NCBI RefSeq assembly: GCF_009707515.1
Contig: NZ_WLYI01000018.1
Span: 1-64,000 of the forward strand
Length of the DNA stretch: 64,000 nt
Direction of reading: 5' to 3'
DNA from: Pseudomonas karstica
Lineage (GTDB): Bacteria; Pseudomonadota; Gammaproteobacteria; Pseudomonadales; Pseudomonadaceae
Within the stretch, counting starts at the first letter, position 1; each line of letters starts with the position of its first letter. Of this stretch, positions 36,823 through 52,225 are shown piece after piece. A program made the translations under genes and the position numbers. The notes under the pieces were generated by a model, which made no database searches, was not told the DNA's origin, and saw only the letters and a list, made by a program, of their open reading frames with translations.

Positions 36823-37032
36823 ATGTCTAATCGCCAAACTGGTACCGTTAAGTGGTTCAACGATGAAAAAGGCTTCGGCTTCATCACTCCACAATCCGGT
36901 GACGACCTGTTCGTTCACTTCAAAGCTATCCAATCCGACGGCTTCAAAAGCCTGAAAGAAGGCCAACAGGTTTCTTTCATCGCTACCCGCGGTCAGAAAG
37001 GCATGCAAGCTGAAGAAGTTCAAGTTATCTAA
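36823..37032 (+). CDS. CspA-family cold-shock protein
   Basis: 69 residues, a single cold-shock domain. RNP1 is KGFGFI and RNP2 is LFVHF, within [20 protein letters not shown] and [14 protein letters not shown]. It binds single-stranded RNA and DNA and melts RNA structure. The long upstream leader suggests post-transcriptional control. A strong AAGGAG site and terminator flank it. Whether it is CspA, CapB or another paralogue cannot be told. Confidence 0.93.
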   Translation: MSNRQTGTVKWFNDEKGFGFITPQSGDDLFVHFKAIQSDGFKSLKEGQQVSFIATRGQKGMQAEEVQVI

Positions 37033-37049
37033 CTTGTACTGATCCAGTC

Positions 37050-37082
37050 AAAAAACCCCGCCCTTAAAAGCGGGGTTTTTTA
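37050..37082 (+). terminator. Rho-independent terminator of the cold-shock gene
   Basis: AAAAACCCCGC (37051-37061) pairs with GCGGGGTTTTTT (37070-37081) around CCTTAAAA, ending in a six-T run. It is followed by a family C repeat at about 37124-37156. Confidence 0.92.
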
Positions 37083-37123
37083 ATGCCTGCGGTTTGGGAA
37101 ATAGCCAGATGAAATACCGTGGT

Positions 37124-37156
37124 ATCGTTCCCACGCCCTGCGTGGAAACGATAGGC
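37124..37156. repeat. Family C repeat, short copy downstream of rpoS
   Basis: ATCGTTCCCACGCCCTGCGTGGAAACGAT is an imperfect inverted repeat between the cold-shock terminator and the rpoS stop codon. It may also act as the 3' hairpin of rpoS. Confidence 0.6.
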
Positions 37157-37206
37157 TCACAGCAAAGCGCCCGTACCAGGCGCCTTCATAGCTGCGTTAT
37201 AGATCG

Positions 37207-38214
37207 TTACTGAAACAACGACTCACTCGACAAGCCATTCTTCTCCAGGATCTCGCGCAAGCGCTTGAGCCCCTCTACCTGGATCTGCCGCACACGCTCA
37301 CGGGTCAGGCCGATTTCCAGGCCGACATCCTCAAGGGTGCTACTTTCATGGCCACGCAGTCCGAAGCGGCGTATCACTACCTCACGCTGCTTGTCCGTCA
37401 GTTCTGAAAGCCATTGATCGATGCTTTGGGACAAGTCGACGTCCTGCAACAGCTCACAAGGGTCCGTAGTACGATCATCAGTCAGAGTATCCAGCAGGGT
37501 TTTATCCGAATCAGGACCCAGCGAGACGTCGACCGAAGACACCCGCTCATTGAGACCAAGCATGCGCTTGACCTCTCCTACCGGTTTTTCCAGCAGGTTG
37601 GCGATCTCTTCAGGCGAAGGTTCATGATCGAGTTTCTGTGTCAGCTCACGCGCCGCCCGCAGGTAGACGTTGAGCTCCTTGACCACATGGATTGGCAACC
37701 GGATCGTACGGGTCTGATTCATGATCGCCCGTTCGATGGTCTGACGAATCCACCAGGTAGCATAAGTCGAAAAGCGGAACCCCCGTTCCGGGTCGAACTT
37801 CTCCACCGCACGGATCAAGCCGAGATTGCCTTCCTCGATCAGGTCCAACAGGGACAGCCCACGATTGACGTAGCGCCGGGCGATTTTCACCACCAGCCGC
37901 AAGTTACTTTCAATCATGCGCTTGCGCCCGGCCGGATCACCCTTTTGCGACAAGCGAGCAAAATGGACTTCTTCTTCGGGAGTCAGTAATGGAGAGAAAC
38001 CGATTTCATTGAGGTACAACTGGGTCACATCGAGCGCCCGCGTGTAATCAATGTATTTATGCTGTTTTAACGCAGTGGAGTTCTTGGATTTGGTACGAAC
38101 TGAAGGTGTAGCAGGTCCTTCATTATTCGACATCGAGTCCATACCGACACCGGTCTCCATAAGGAGAACCTCATCGTCGATGTCAAACTCCGGCGCTTCT
38201 TTACTGAGAGCCAT
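37207..38214 (-). CDS. rpoS: RNA polymerase sigma factor RpoS
   Basis: 335 residues, the usual RpoS length in Pseudomonas. The acidic N-terminus ([15 protein letters not shown]) and region 1.2 ([27 protein letters not shown]) are followed by region 2 ([60 protein letters not shown]), then region 3, and region 4.2 ([23 protein letters not shown]). It directs stationary-phase and stress transcription. It lies 105 bases after nlpD, inside which the main rpoS promoter usually lies. Confidence 0.97.
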   Translation of the reverse strand: MALSKEAPEFDIDDEVLLMETGVGMDSMSNNEGPATPSVRTKSKNSTALKQHKYIDYTRALDVTQLYLNEIGFSPLLTPEEEVHFARLSQKGDPAGRKRMIESNLRLVVKIARRYVNRGLSLLDLIEEGNLGLIRAVEKFDPERGFRFSTYATWWIRQTIERAIMNQTRTIRLPIHVVKELNVYLRAARELTQKLDHEPSPEEIANLLEKPVGEVKRMLGLNERVSSVDVSLGPDSDKTLLDTLTDDRTTDPCELLQDVDLSQSIDQWLSELTDKQREVVIRRFGLRGHESSTLEDVGLEIGLTRERVRQIQVEGLKRLREILEKNGLSSESLFQ

Positions 38215-38319
38215 TGTTATAGTCCTTTGGTGAGTTCGACCTCAAGCTCAAGCGGCGCCTTTATCCTTGGCAACGCTGGAGCCTGTTCCTTCTACGTGAG
38301 GGAACAGGCTGGAAACATT

Positions 38320-39156
38320 TCAACGCCGGGGAAGGAATTGCAGTGGATCAACGGGTTTACCTTGGCGGCGAATCTCAAAGTGAAGCTTCACCCGGTCTGT
38401 ACCAGTCGACCCCATTTCGGCAATTGTCTGTCCGACTTTGACCTGCTGCCCCTCCCGAACCAACAGCCTGCGGTTATGACCGTAGGCACTGACGTAGGTA
38501 TCGCTGTGCTTGATGATGATCAGCTCGCCGTAGCCCCGCAAACCACTCCCGGCGTACACCACTGTCCCATTAGACGCAGCTAAAACAGGCTGTCCCAAAT
38601 CTCCGGCGATATCAATGCCTTTATTCAAACTACCGTTTGAAGAGAATTTCCCAATAAGAATGCCATTTGAAGGCCACCCCCAACCCTTGGGTGCAGGCCC
38701 CGCAGGCGGCAGGGGCGCAGGTGCCGGCTTGCTCACGCGCGCAGGCGCGGCGCTGCCAGCAGGCCGGGTAATGAGGGTGGTTTTGCTCGAAGAAGACGGT
38801 GAAGAACCCGAATACTTGACGATCGCCGTCGGTGCTGAGCCGCTACGCCCATCGAAGCGAATGGTCTGCCCCGGATGGATCGTATAAGGCACAGGAATGT
38901 TGTTACGCGCCGCCAGTGCCTTGTAATCCCAGCCATAACGAAAGGCAATCGAGAACAATGTATCGCCCTTGCGCACCACATATTGCCCCGTGGTGACTGT
39001 CGGCCTTTTGGGTGCCGCATTATTGCGATCAACCACTCGCGCGCCGCCGCCGGGCGAGCTGGAGCAAGCCGTCAATAAGGAACCCAAGACAAGGCCAATC
39101 ACCAGTCGCTGAATGCTTGTTTTACTCATACGCTGTGCAATGACCGTGAGACTCAC
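38320..39156 (-). CDS. nlpD: NlpD-like LysM/M23 peptidase-family lipoprotein
   Basis: 278 residues. The lipoprotein signal ends LVLGSLLTAC. A LysM domain binds peptidoglycan (GQYVVRKGDTLFSIAFRYGWDYKALAARNNI). A low-complexity Ser/Ala/Pro linker follows, then the M23 domain (GIDIAGDLGQPVLAASNGTVVYAGSGLRGYGELIIIKHSDTYVSAYGH). The catalytic zinc residues are incomplete, as in other NlpD proteins, which activate amidases instead of cutting. The start is GTG at 39156 with a GGGAG-like site. An ATG at 39129 is the alternative. rpoS follows. Confidence 0.92.
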   Translation of the reverse strand: MSLTVIAQRMSKTSIQRLVIGLVLGSLLTACSSSPGGGARVVDRNNAAPKRPTVTTGQYVVRKGDTLFSIAFRYGWDYKALAARNNIPVPYTIHPGQTIRFDGRSGSAPTAIVKYSGSSPSSSSKTTLITRPAGSAAPARVSKPAPAPLPPAGPAPKGWGWPSNGILIGKFSSNGSLNKGIDIAGDLGQPVLAASNGTVVYAGSGLRGYGELIIIKHSDTYVSAYGHNRRLLVREGQQVKVGQTIAEMGSTGTDRVKLHFEIRRQGKPVDPLQFLPRR

Positions 39157-39355
39157 CCGCCGCTCCCTTTGTGGTGGCTGAACATGAACGCCTGGATCAG
39201 GCTTGAAATATGTTGCAAGTATAACGGGCAGTCAGGCTTTTACCGGAAACACGACCCTCATCGTGCTTAACCGCCCTTATCAAAGATGTTGACTCAATAG
39301 ACTTCGCTGTAAGACACATACCCGGCAATAGAATTCAGTACACGCCAATAAATGA

Positions 39356-40769
<1,414 letters not shown>

Positions 40770-40782
<13 letters not shown>

Positions 40783-41828
40783 GGGCTGTCCGTCTGCCCC
40801 ACCGGCACCAGATCTACAAGCTCGCGCACCAAGACAGTGGCGAAGCATCCGGCCGGCAGGACGAATTCCAATTGCAGAATGTCCAGCGAGGGATAATGCC
40901 ACGTCAACCCGCTAATGGGCAGTCGCAGAATGCGACGTTCGTGGCTCATGCCGGCATTGACCAGCCAATCTCGCAGGTCCACTTCACTGGCGGCGACCGC
41001 CTGCTCCAAAGCCTGTGTGGCCCCCGAGGTCGGAGAATCGCCTTCCCCCCACTGCGGGCCAGTAGGATGCAAATCCAGGATAGCCAATCGCGGGTCGCTG
41101 CACTCAGCCTCCCCCGCCGGAAAAAAGCTGCGACTGTCGGTAAACGCCAACAAATCGCCGACCTGGGCGCGTTGCCAGGAGCCGTCCGCCACCCGGGCCG
41201 CCAGGACCTTGTTGAACAGCAAGCTACGGGCGGTGGACAGCAGACGCGAACGCACGTTGCGCTGCTCTGGCAAGGCCTTGCGGGCTGCCCAGTCACGGGC
41301 ATCGATGACATTACCGCCGTTGTGGCCGAAACGCTGGGCACCGAAATAGTTGGGGATGCCCTGTTTGGCAATCAGTTGCAGGCGAGCCTCGATGGCGGCG
41401 GTGTTCCCGGCAAACTGGGTCAGACGCAGGGTGAAACCGTTGGCCGAATGCGCGCCACGTTGCAGCTTGCGCTTATGACGGACGACTTTCAGAATCTTCA
41501 GGGTGTCGTTTTGCGCAGCACTCAGGTCAGGATCGGCCTTGCCCGGCAATTGCACACTGAACCACTGACGGGTCAGCGCCTGGCGATCCTTGAGCCCGGC
41601 ATAGCTGACGGTGCGCAACGGCACACCGGCGGCCTTGGCGATACGCCGCGCCGCCTCTTCGGTGTTCAGGCCGCGCTTCTCCACCCATAGCCACAGATGC
41701 TCACCTTCGCCGGACAACGGAATATCCAGAACCTCGTCAACCTGGAAATCTTCGGCCGTGGCCTTGAGTACCGCGCTGCCCAAAGCATCGCCATAGGCAC
41801 GTGGGCCCAACAGTTGCAGATCATTCAT
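40770..41828 (-). CDS. truD: tRNA pseudouridine synthase TruD
   Basis: 352 residues. It makes pseudouridine 13 in tRNA-Glu. The catalytic Asp lies in [22 protein letters not shown]. Other blocks are [15 protein letters not shown] and HEFVL-like [21 protein letters not shown] at the end. It starts in ATGA overlap with ispF and overlaps surE by 13 bases. Confidence 0.95.
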
Positions 41829-42298
41829 GCGCGCAGCAACAAAGCAACGGAGTGCACGGCAATACCCTCTTCGCGACCGGCAAATCCGAGCTTTTCGGTG
41901 GTGGTAGCTTTTACGTTCACTTGATCCAACTCAATTTGAAGATCCGCAGCGATCAGCCCGCGCATCGATTCGATATGCGGGGCCATTTTCGGTGCCTGGG
42001 CCACGATGGTGTTATCGACATTGGCGATTTTCCAGCCCTTGGCATGGATCAGTCCGACCACATGACGCAGCAACACACGACTGTCCGCGCCCTTGAAGGT
42101 AGGGTCGGTGTCCGGAAAGTGCTTGCCGATATCACCCAGCGCCGCCGCGCCGAGCAAGGCATCGCTCAAGGCATGCAAGACAACGTCGCCGTCGGAATGA
42201 GCCAGCAACCCATGGTGATGCGCGATCCGCACGCCACCCAGGGTGATGAAATCGCCTTCAGCGAAACGGTGCACATCGTAGCCGTGGCCAATACGCAT
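41825..42298 (-). CDS. ispF: 2-C-methyl-D-erythritol 2,4-cyclodiphosphate synthase
   Basis: 157 residues starting [12 protein letters not shown], the universal IspF start with the zinc ligands Asp8 and His10. [31 protein letters not shown] holds the third ligand. Fifth step of the MEP isoprenoid pathway. The ATG directly follows a T-tract of a terminator-like hairpin, and the only G-rich candidate ribosome site lies in that hairpin. Unlike in many genomes, ispD is not adjacent: it is 3 kb upstream, beyond the formaldehyde genes. Confidence 0.96.
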   Translation of the reverse strand: MRIGHGYDVHRFAEGDFITLGGVRIAHHHGLLAHSDGDVVLHALSDALLGAAALGDIGKHFPDTDPTFKGADSRVLLRHVVGLIHAKGWKIANVDNTIVAQAPKMAPHIESMRGLIAADLQIELDQVNVKATTTEKLGFAGREEGIAVHSVALLLRA

Positions 42299-42328
42299 AA
42301 AAAAACGCCCCGATTTAATTCAGGGCGT
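42299..42328 (-). terminator. Terminator hairpin between fghA and ispF
   Basis: On the minus strand ACGCCCTGA pairs with TCGGGGCGT (nine pairs, one G-T) around a six-base loop, followed by a seven-T tract that runs directly into the ispF ATG at 42298. It should end transcripts from adhC-fghA while letting read-through reach ispF. Confidence 0.8.
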
Positions 42329-42352
42329 GATTCTACCTACTTTTGCCGGACA

Positions 42353-43198
42353 TTAACCGAGCAAAGCGCGTCCATGATGTCGCAAATGATCTTCGATGAA
42401 GCTGGCGATAAAGAAGTAGCTGTGGTCATAGCCCGGTTGCAGGCGCAGTTCGAGCGGATGGTCGGCCGCCTTAGCGGCTTGCCTCAGGGCCTCAGGCTTG
42501 AGTTGCACCGCAAGGAAATCGTCGCGGTCGCCCTGATCCACCAACAACGGCAGCTTTTCCGAGGCTTCGCTGATCAGCACGCAGGCATCCCATTCACGCC
42601 ACTTCGAGCGCTCTTCGCCCAGGTAGCCGGAGAAGGCTTTCTGACCCCACGGGCAATCCATCGGGTTGTTGATCGGCGAAAACGCTGACACCGACTGGTA
42701 GCGCCCAGGGTTGCGCAAGGCGCACACCAACGCACCGTGGCCGCCCATGGAGTGGCCGCTGATACCGCGTTTATCCGATGCCGGGAAATGTGCCTCAACC
42801 AACGCCGGCAATTCCTGCACCACGTAGTCATGCATCCGATAGTGCTTGGCCCAGGGTTCCTGGGTGGCATTCAGATAGAAGCCGGCGCCCAGGCCGAAGT
42901 CATAGGCATTTTCCGGGTCATCCGATACACCCGGCCCACGGGGACTGGTGTCCGGCGCCACGATGATCAGCCCCAGCTCAGCAGCGATACGCTGCGCGCC
43001 AGCCTTCTGCATGAAGTTCTCGTCGGTACAGGTCAGCCCCGACAGCCAGTACACCACCGGCAGCTTACCGCCCTGCTCCGCTTGCGGCGGCAGGTATACG
43101 GCAAACGTCATGTCACAGCCCAAGGTATCGGAGTGGTGCTTATAGCGTTTATGCCAACCGCCAAAACTCTTCTGGCAGGAAATATTTTCCAGGGTCAT
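42353..43198 (-). CDS. fghA: S-formylglutathione hydrolase
   Basis: 281 residues. It hydrolyses S-formylglutathione to formate and glutathione. The esterase-D signature is the catalytic Ser in [19 protein letters not shown], with [23 protein letters not shown] at the start and [18 protein letters not shown] (catalytic His) near the end. The start is ATG at 43198, within the last bases of a repeat-rich gap. It follows adhC on the same strand and completes the pathway. Confidence 0.93.
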   Translation of the reverse strand: MTLENISCQKSFGGWHKRYKHHSDTLGCDMTFAVYLPPQAEQGGKLPVVYWLSGLTCTDENFMQKAGAQRIAAELGLIIVAPDTSPRGPGVSDDPENAYDFGLGAGFYLNATQEPWAKHYRMHDYVVQELPALVEAHFPASDKRGISGHSMGGHGALVCALRNPGRYQSVSAFSPINNPMDCPWGQKAFSGYLGEERSKWREWDACVLISEASEKLPLLVDQGDRDDFLAVQLKPEALRQAAKAADHPLELRLQPGYDHSYFFIASFIEDHLRHHGRALLG

Positions 43199-43221
43199 GG
43201 GAATGCTCCCAGCTACACGCT

Positions 43222-43276
43222 GCAAGCTACAAGCGACAAGAGTGGAATGCGCATCCTCTTGCCGCTTGTAGCTTGC
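43222..43276. repeat. Family D long hairpin between adhC and fghA
   Basis: GCAAGCTACAAGCGACAAG at 43222-43240 begins an arm of 21 bases that pairs (one mismatch) with the arm at 43256-43276, CTCTTGCCGCTTGTAGCTTG and one more base. The loop is 13 bases. It sits inside the adhC-fghA operon and may set mRNA stability between the two genes. Confidence 0.75.
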
Positions 43277-43290
43277 AACTTGCCGCTGCT

Positions 43291-44505
<1,215 letters not shown>

Positions 44506-44510
44506 TCATC

Positions 44511-45413
44511 ATGCTGGAGAGCCGCTGGGAAGGCATCGATGAATTCGTCGCCGTCGCCGAGTGCAGTCAATTTACCGCGGCCGCCGAGCGCCTCGGCGTC
44601 TCTTCATCCCATATCAGCCGCCAGGTGGCGCGCCTGGAAGAGCGACTGCAAACCCGCTTGCTGTATCGCAGTACTCGGCGCGTAACCCTGACCGAGGCCG
44701 GCCAGACTTTTCTCCAGCACTGCCAGCGCTTGCAGGATGGCCGCGAAGAAGCCCTGCGAGCAGTGGGCGATCTCACGAGTGAGCCCAAAGGCATGCTGCG
44801 CATGACCTGCGCGGTGGCCTATGGTGAACGCTTTATCGTGCCACTGGTGACGCGCTTCATGGGCCTTTACCCGCAACTGCGGGTGGACATCGAGCTGACC
44901 AACCGCCAACTGGACCTGGTCCATGAAGGCCTGGACCTGGCCATTCGCCTGGGCCGACTGCAAGACTCACGGATGGTCGCCAGCCGCCTGGCACCCCGAC
45001 GCATGTACCTGTGTGCGTCACCCTCTTACCTTGAACGGTATGGTCGACCACATAGCTTGTCGGAGTTGAGTCGGCATAACTGCCTGATCGGCAGCTCGGA
45101 CATCTGGCAGTTGGCTCAGGATGGGCGGGAGTTTTCCCAACGGGTGCAAGGAAACTGGCGCTGCAACAGTGGGCAGGCAGTATTGGATGCGGCGCTGCAA
45201 GGGGTGGGGTTGTGCCAACTGCCGGATTATTACGCGCTGGAACATTTGCACAGCGGGGCGCTGGTGTCGCTGCTTGAAGCGCATCAGCCACCGAACACGG
45301 CTGTTTGGGCGCTGTATCCACAGCAACGGCATTTATCGCCGAAAGTCAGGAAGTTGGTGGACTTTTTGAAGGATGGGTTAGCCGAACGGCCAGAGTACGA
45401 GACAGCGGGCTGA
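44511..45413 (+). CDS. LysR-family regulator, likely of the formaldehyde genes (GfnR-like)
   Basis: 300 residues. The HTH region is EFVAVAECSQFTAAAERLGVSSSHISRQVARLEERLQTRLLYRSTRRVTLTEAG. The effector domain starts LRMTCAVAYGERFIVPLV. It is divergent from frmA, as in P. aeruginosa, where the LysR gene at this place (gfnR) controls glutathione-dependent formaldehyde detoxification. The functional assignment is based on position. Confidence 0.85.
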   Translation: MLESRWEGIDEFVAVAECSQFTAAAERLGVSSSHISRQVARLEERLQTRLLYRSTRRVTLTEAGQTFLQHCQRLQDGREEALRAVGDLTSEPKGMLRMTCAVAYGERFIVPLVTRFMGLYPQLRVDIELTNRQLDLVHEGLDLAIRLGRLQDSRMVASRLAPRRMYLCASPSYLERYGRPHSLSELSRHNCLIGSSDIWQLAQDGREFSQRVQGNWRCNSGQAVLDAALQGVGLCQLPDYYALEHLHSGALVSLLEAHQPPNTAVWALYPQQRHLSPKVRKLVDFLKDGLAERPEYETAG

Positions 45414-45440
45414 TCGTTCCCACGCTCTGCGTGGGAGTGC
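45413..45440. repeat. Family C repeat, short copy
   Basis: ATCGTTCCCACGCTCTGCGTGGGA lies directly after the stop of the LysR gene, in the gap before the convergent ispD gene. Confidence 0.6.
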
Positions 45441-45445
45441 AGCGG

Positions 45446-46153
45446 TTACCTGCGGTTCGTCCACCGCAACCTGAGCCATTCAAGGTCTTCAGGCCGGGTC
45501 ACCTTGATATTGTCCGATCGCCCCTCGATCAGGCGTGGCGCCTGGCCAGACCACTCCATGGCGGAAGCTTCATCGGTGATCAGCACATCGGCCACCAGGC
45601 TGTCGGCCAACGCTCGATGCAAAGCGCCCAGACGGAACATCTGTGGGGTATAGGCCTGCCAGATCAGGCTGCGATCGACGGTCTCGACCACTCGTCCGCG
45701 CTTGTCGGCCCGCTTGAGGGTGTCCCGGGCCGGAACAGCCAGCAAACCACCCACCGGGTCATCCGCCAGTTCCGCCAGTAACGTGTCCAGGTCATCGCGA
45801 CTCAGGTTGGGTCGTGCCGCATCGTGCACCAGCACCCAGTCTTCGTCACTCGCGCCCTGCTGATGCAAGTGCAGCAGTGCACTGAGTACTGAGCCAGAAC
45901 GCTCGTCGCCACCGCTCACCCGCTGGATACGCGGATCGCCAGCACACTCCAGGGTCGGCCAATAGGGATCATCAACGGCAAGACTGACCACCAACCCCTT
46001 GAGGCTGGGGTGGTCGAGAAAACAGCCAAGGCTGTGTTCAAGAATAGTGCGCCCGCCCAGTTGCAGGTATTGCTTGGGACGGTCTGCCGCCATGCGGGCA
46101 CCCACGCCCGCAGCAGGAATCACGGCCCAGAAGGCCGGCAAGCTGCTGCTCAT
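45446..46153 (-). CDS. ispD: 2-C-methyl-D-erythritol 4-phosphate cytidylyltransferase
   Basis: 235 residues. It joins CTP and methylerythritol phosphate in the MEP pathway. The nucleotide loop is AVIPAAGVGARMAADRPKQYLQLGGRTILEHSL. Other blocks are WVLVHDAARPNLSRDDL, VPARDTLKRAD and TDEASAMEWSG. It overlaps ftsB by ATGA (46150-46153), so it is the last gene of the pyrG-kdsA-eno-ftsB-ispD series. Confidence 0.95.
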   Translation of the reverse strand: MSSSLPAFWAVIPAAGVGARMAADRPKQYLQLGGRTILEHSLGCFLDHPSLKGLVVSLAVDDPYWPTLECAGDPRIQRVSGGDERSGSVLSALLHLHQQGASDEDWVLVHDAARPNLSRDDLDTLLAELADDPVGGLLAVPARDTLKRADKRGRVVETVDRSLIWQAYTPQMFRLGALHRALADSLVADVLITDEASAMEWSGQAPRLIEGRSDNIKVTRPEDLEWLRLRWTNRR

Positions 46154-46428
46154 TGGGCCAACTGGTAGAGGGTTTCACCCTCCTTGACCATGCCCAACTC
46201 ATGACGAGCCCGCTCTTCCACGGTCTCCGTGCCCTTTTTCAGCTCAAGCACTTCGGCATAGAGCACGTGGTTGCGCTCCAGCAGACGCTCGTTTTCAGCG
46301 TGCTGCTCGGCAATTTGCTGGGTCAGGTCCTTCACCTGCGCCAGGCTGCCACTTCCCACCCATAGGCGGTACTGCAGGCCAGCCAGCAGCAAGAGCAAGA
46401 CGAGGAACAACCAATTGGGACTGCGCAT
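46150..46428 (-). CDS. ftsB: Cell division protein FtsB
   Basis: 92 residues from MRSPNWLFLVLLLLLAGLQY, one transmembrane helix followed by a coiled coil (SLAQVKDLTQQIAEQHAENERLLERN). The end ETVEERARHELGMVKEGETLYQL is the FtsB family signature. It links FtsL and FtsQ in the division complex. An earlier in-frame start at 46482 is not typical. It overlaps ispD. Confidence 0.93.
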   Translation of the reverse strand: MRSPNWLFLVLLLLLAGLQYRLWVGSGSLAQVKDLTQQIAEQHAENERLLERNHVLYAEVLELKKGTETVEERARHELGMVKEGETLYQLAQ

Positions 46429-46487
46429 CGAATATCGGGTATCCAGTGAAAAAAGACAGCCGTGCAAAGACTTTTGCAGCAACTGAT

Positions 46488-46520
46488 AGCACGAAGCCTG
46501 GAAAAACCAGGCTTGTGCTT
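46488..46520. other. Hairpin between eno and ftsB
   Basis: AGCCTGG AAAAA CCAGGCT with outer GCAC/GTGC pairs and one bulged base. No T-run follows on either strand. Possible mRNA stability element or processing site in the eno-ftsB gap. Confidence 0.35.
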
Positions 46521-46600
46521 GATAGGCATCAGATTAGTGCGAAAATTCACCTTCCAGTGATTTTTCCGACACAGAATGCTGACTTTTTACCATTTAACGA

Positions 46601-47992
<1,392 letters not shown>

Positions 47993-48047
47993 TCAGGCCC
48001 GAGGGCCTGAGCATTTAGCGTGGGATACTTTACCGGAGAAACGGCGG

Positions 48048-50551
<2,504 letters not shown>

Positions 50552-50803
50552 TTAAAGCGGTCCGAGCCGCCGGGGAAAGCGAAGGAAGGCCGAAGCCCCC
50601 GATCACCTGCATTAATCACAGTGCACCTTTCAAAAAAACCGCCGCGTTGTGACAGACCAGCAATGGAACACCGGTACGTTGATCGCTACACATTTTTTGG
50701 AATCGCCCAGCAAAGACTGCTTGGTAATCGGCAACTGCTGCGATTCAGGCGAATCCACAGAAGTTGTATCAAGAAGGGAGCGTAGTCTACCGGAAAGGCG
50801 CTA

Positions 50804-52123
50804 TCAGCTCAAACCTTGATCGCAGGTTGGCGGCATCCAATGTAATTGCCAATCGCCATGGGCCTCGACCGCCAGCCCCGGCAGGTTGGGCACCGCCAGC
50901 AATTGCTGCCCCTGATACAGCAGCGGCAATCTGCCACGGACCACGCCTGGCAAGCCGCTTTCATTAAGCAACCGCTTGAGATCGCGGCGACCTCGACCTG
51001 GCACTTCCATGATTTCACCGCCCTGACGGTAGCGGATGCTCAAGGCACCCTTAGGGGCCTGACCAGTGAAATACACATGCCCATTGCTGGGTAACTGTAG
51101 TGGGTTTTCCGGATGCAGCCAGCCCTGCGGCGTGTCGGAAAAGTCCGACCATGCCATCGGCAGCCACCAAATTCGATCAGCGCAACGGTGCAGTTGGCCG
51201 TCAGCCAGGGGCCACAATGGCTGTGCATCGCACTTGGCATCACGCAATGCGTTCCAACCGGCCCAGTGGTTGCTATCAGGCAAACGCGTCAGTGATGTCA
51301 GCCAGTACCGCAAAGCGTTACGCTGGCGAGCCTCTGAGAGCGCACAGAGCGGAGCCAGGGACAATGACGGCAGTGACAGCCAGGGAAACGCCGACGGCGC
51401 GCTGGCGGCCAGCAGGTCCATCTGCGCCAACTCATCAAGCAAGCCCTGGGCCTCACTCAGATGTTCGGCAGTACGGGCCAGGGTATTGACGGCCTGGGGC
51501 CAGCGGTTGGTCAGCAGCGGCAACACGTGCCCGCGCAGGTAATTACGCGAAAAACGCGGGTCGGCGTTTGACGGGTCTTCGATCCAGGCCAGTTGCTGCT
51601 CGCGGGCGTAGGCCTCCAATTCGGCACGAGAGACATCCAGCAGCGGCCGTACCAGACGGCCCTCCCCCAGCGAACGGTGGACGGGCATGGCAGCCAGTCC
51701 CCGCACCCCGGCCCCACGCAGCAAACGAAACAGCAGGGTTTCGGCTTGATCATCACGGTGCTGACCCGTCAGCAGTACGCTCCCAGGCCCGGCGAGTTCA
51801 ATAAACGCCTGGTAGCGCGCCTCACGGGCTGCACGCTCAACGCTGGCGCCAGGCTGGACCTGAACGCGCATGATCTGTAGTCGCACACCCAGGCTATCGC
51901 AGACTGCCTGGCAATGAGCCGGCCAAACGTCAGCCGCAACCTGGAGGCCATGATGAACATGGACAGCACTCAGTGGCGGGAGCGATTCGGTTTTGGCCAG
52001 GGTAGCGAGGAGGTGCAGCAAGACAGTGGAGTCGAGGCCACCGGAGAATGCGATATGCCAAGCCGGGGCATTGCGCCAGGAGGCCAAGGATTGCAGAAGT
52101 TTGGCGGACAGAGCTGGTTTCAT
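50804..52123 (-). CDS. tilS: tRNA(Ile)-lysidine synthetase
   Basis: 439 residues. The PP-loop motif is HIAFSGGLDSTVLLHLLATLA. It changes the cytidine of tRNA-Ile (CAU anticodon) to lysidine, essential for AUA decoding. Other blocks are LLTGQHRDDQAETLLFRLLRGAGVRGLAAM and the C-terminal substrate domain (LSIRYRQGGEIMEVPGRGRRDLKRLLNESGLP). The ATG at 52123 is preferred over the GTG just before it. It follows accA. Confidence 0.94.
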   Translation of the reverse strand: MKPALSAKLLQSLASWRNAPAWHIAFSGGLDSTVLLHLLATLAKTESLPPLSAVHVHHGLQVAADVWPAHCQAVCDSLGVRLQIMRVQVQPGASVERAAREARYQAFIELAGPGSVLLTGQHRDDQAETLLFRLLRGAGVRGLAAMPVHRSLGEGRLVRPLLDVSRAELEAYAREQQLAWIEDPSNADPRFSRNYLRGHVLPLLTNRWPQAVNTLARTAEHLSEAQGLLDELAQMDLLAASAPSAFPWLSLPSLSLAPLCALSEARQRNALRYWLTSLTRLPDSNHWAGWNALRDAKCDAQPLWPLADGQLHRCADRIWWLPMAWSDFSDTPQGWLHPENPLQLPSNGHVYFTGQAPKGALSIRYRQGGEIMEVPGRGRRDLKRLLNESGLPGVVRGRLPLLYQGQQLLAVPNLPGLAVEAHGDWQLHWMPPTCDQGLS

Positions 52124-52138
52124 CACAACACCCTGAAC

Positions 52139-52216
52139 CTGATCGTTTCCACGCCCTGCGTCACCAGCGGGACGCAGAGCGTCCTAAACAGCATTCCCAC
52201 GCAGAGCGTGGGAATG
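52139..52216. repeat. Family C repeat, paired copy between accA and tilS
   Basis: GATCGTTTCCACGCCCTGCG on the left, ATTCCCACGCAGAGCGTGGGAATG on the right, and GGGACGCAGAGCGTCC in the centre. The two end hairpins are of the same family as the element at 2193-2280. Confidence 0.65.
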
Positions 52217-52225
52217 CTCATTTGA

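Noticed and set aside
37083-37206. rsmZ small RNA next to rpoS
   Set aside because: No set of GGA-loop hairpins was found. Only a family C repeat and the rpoS 3' end are present.
46488-46520. Terminator of eno
   Set aside because: The hairpin has a bulge and no T-run on either strand, so it is listed only as a hairpin.
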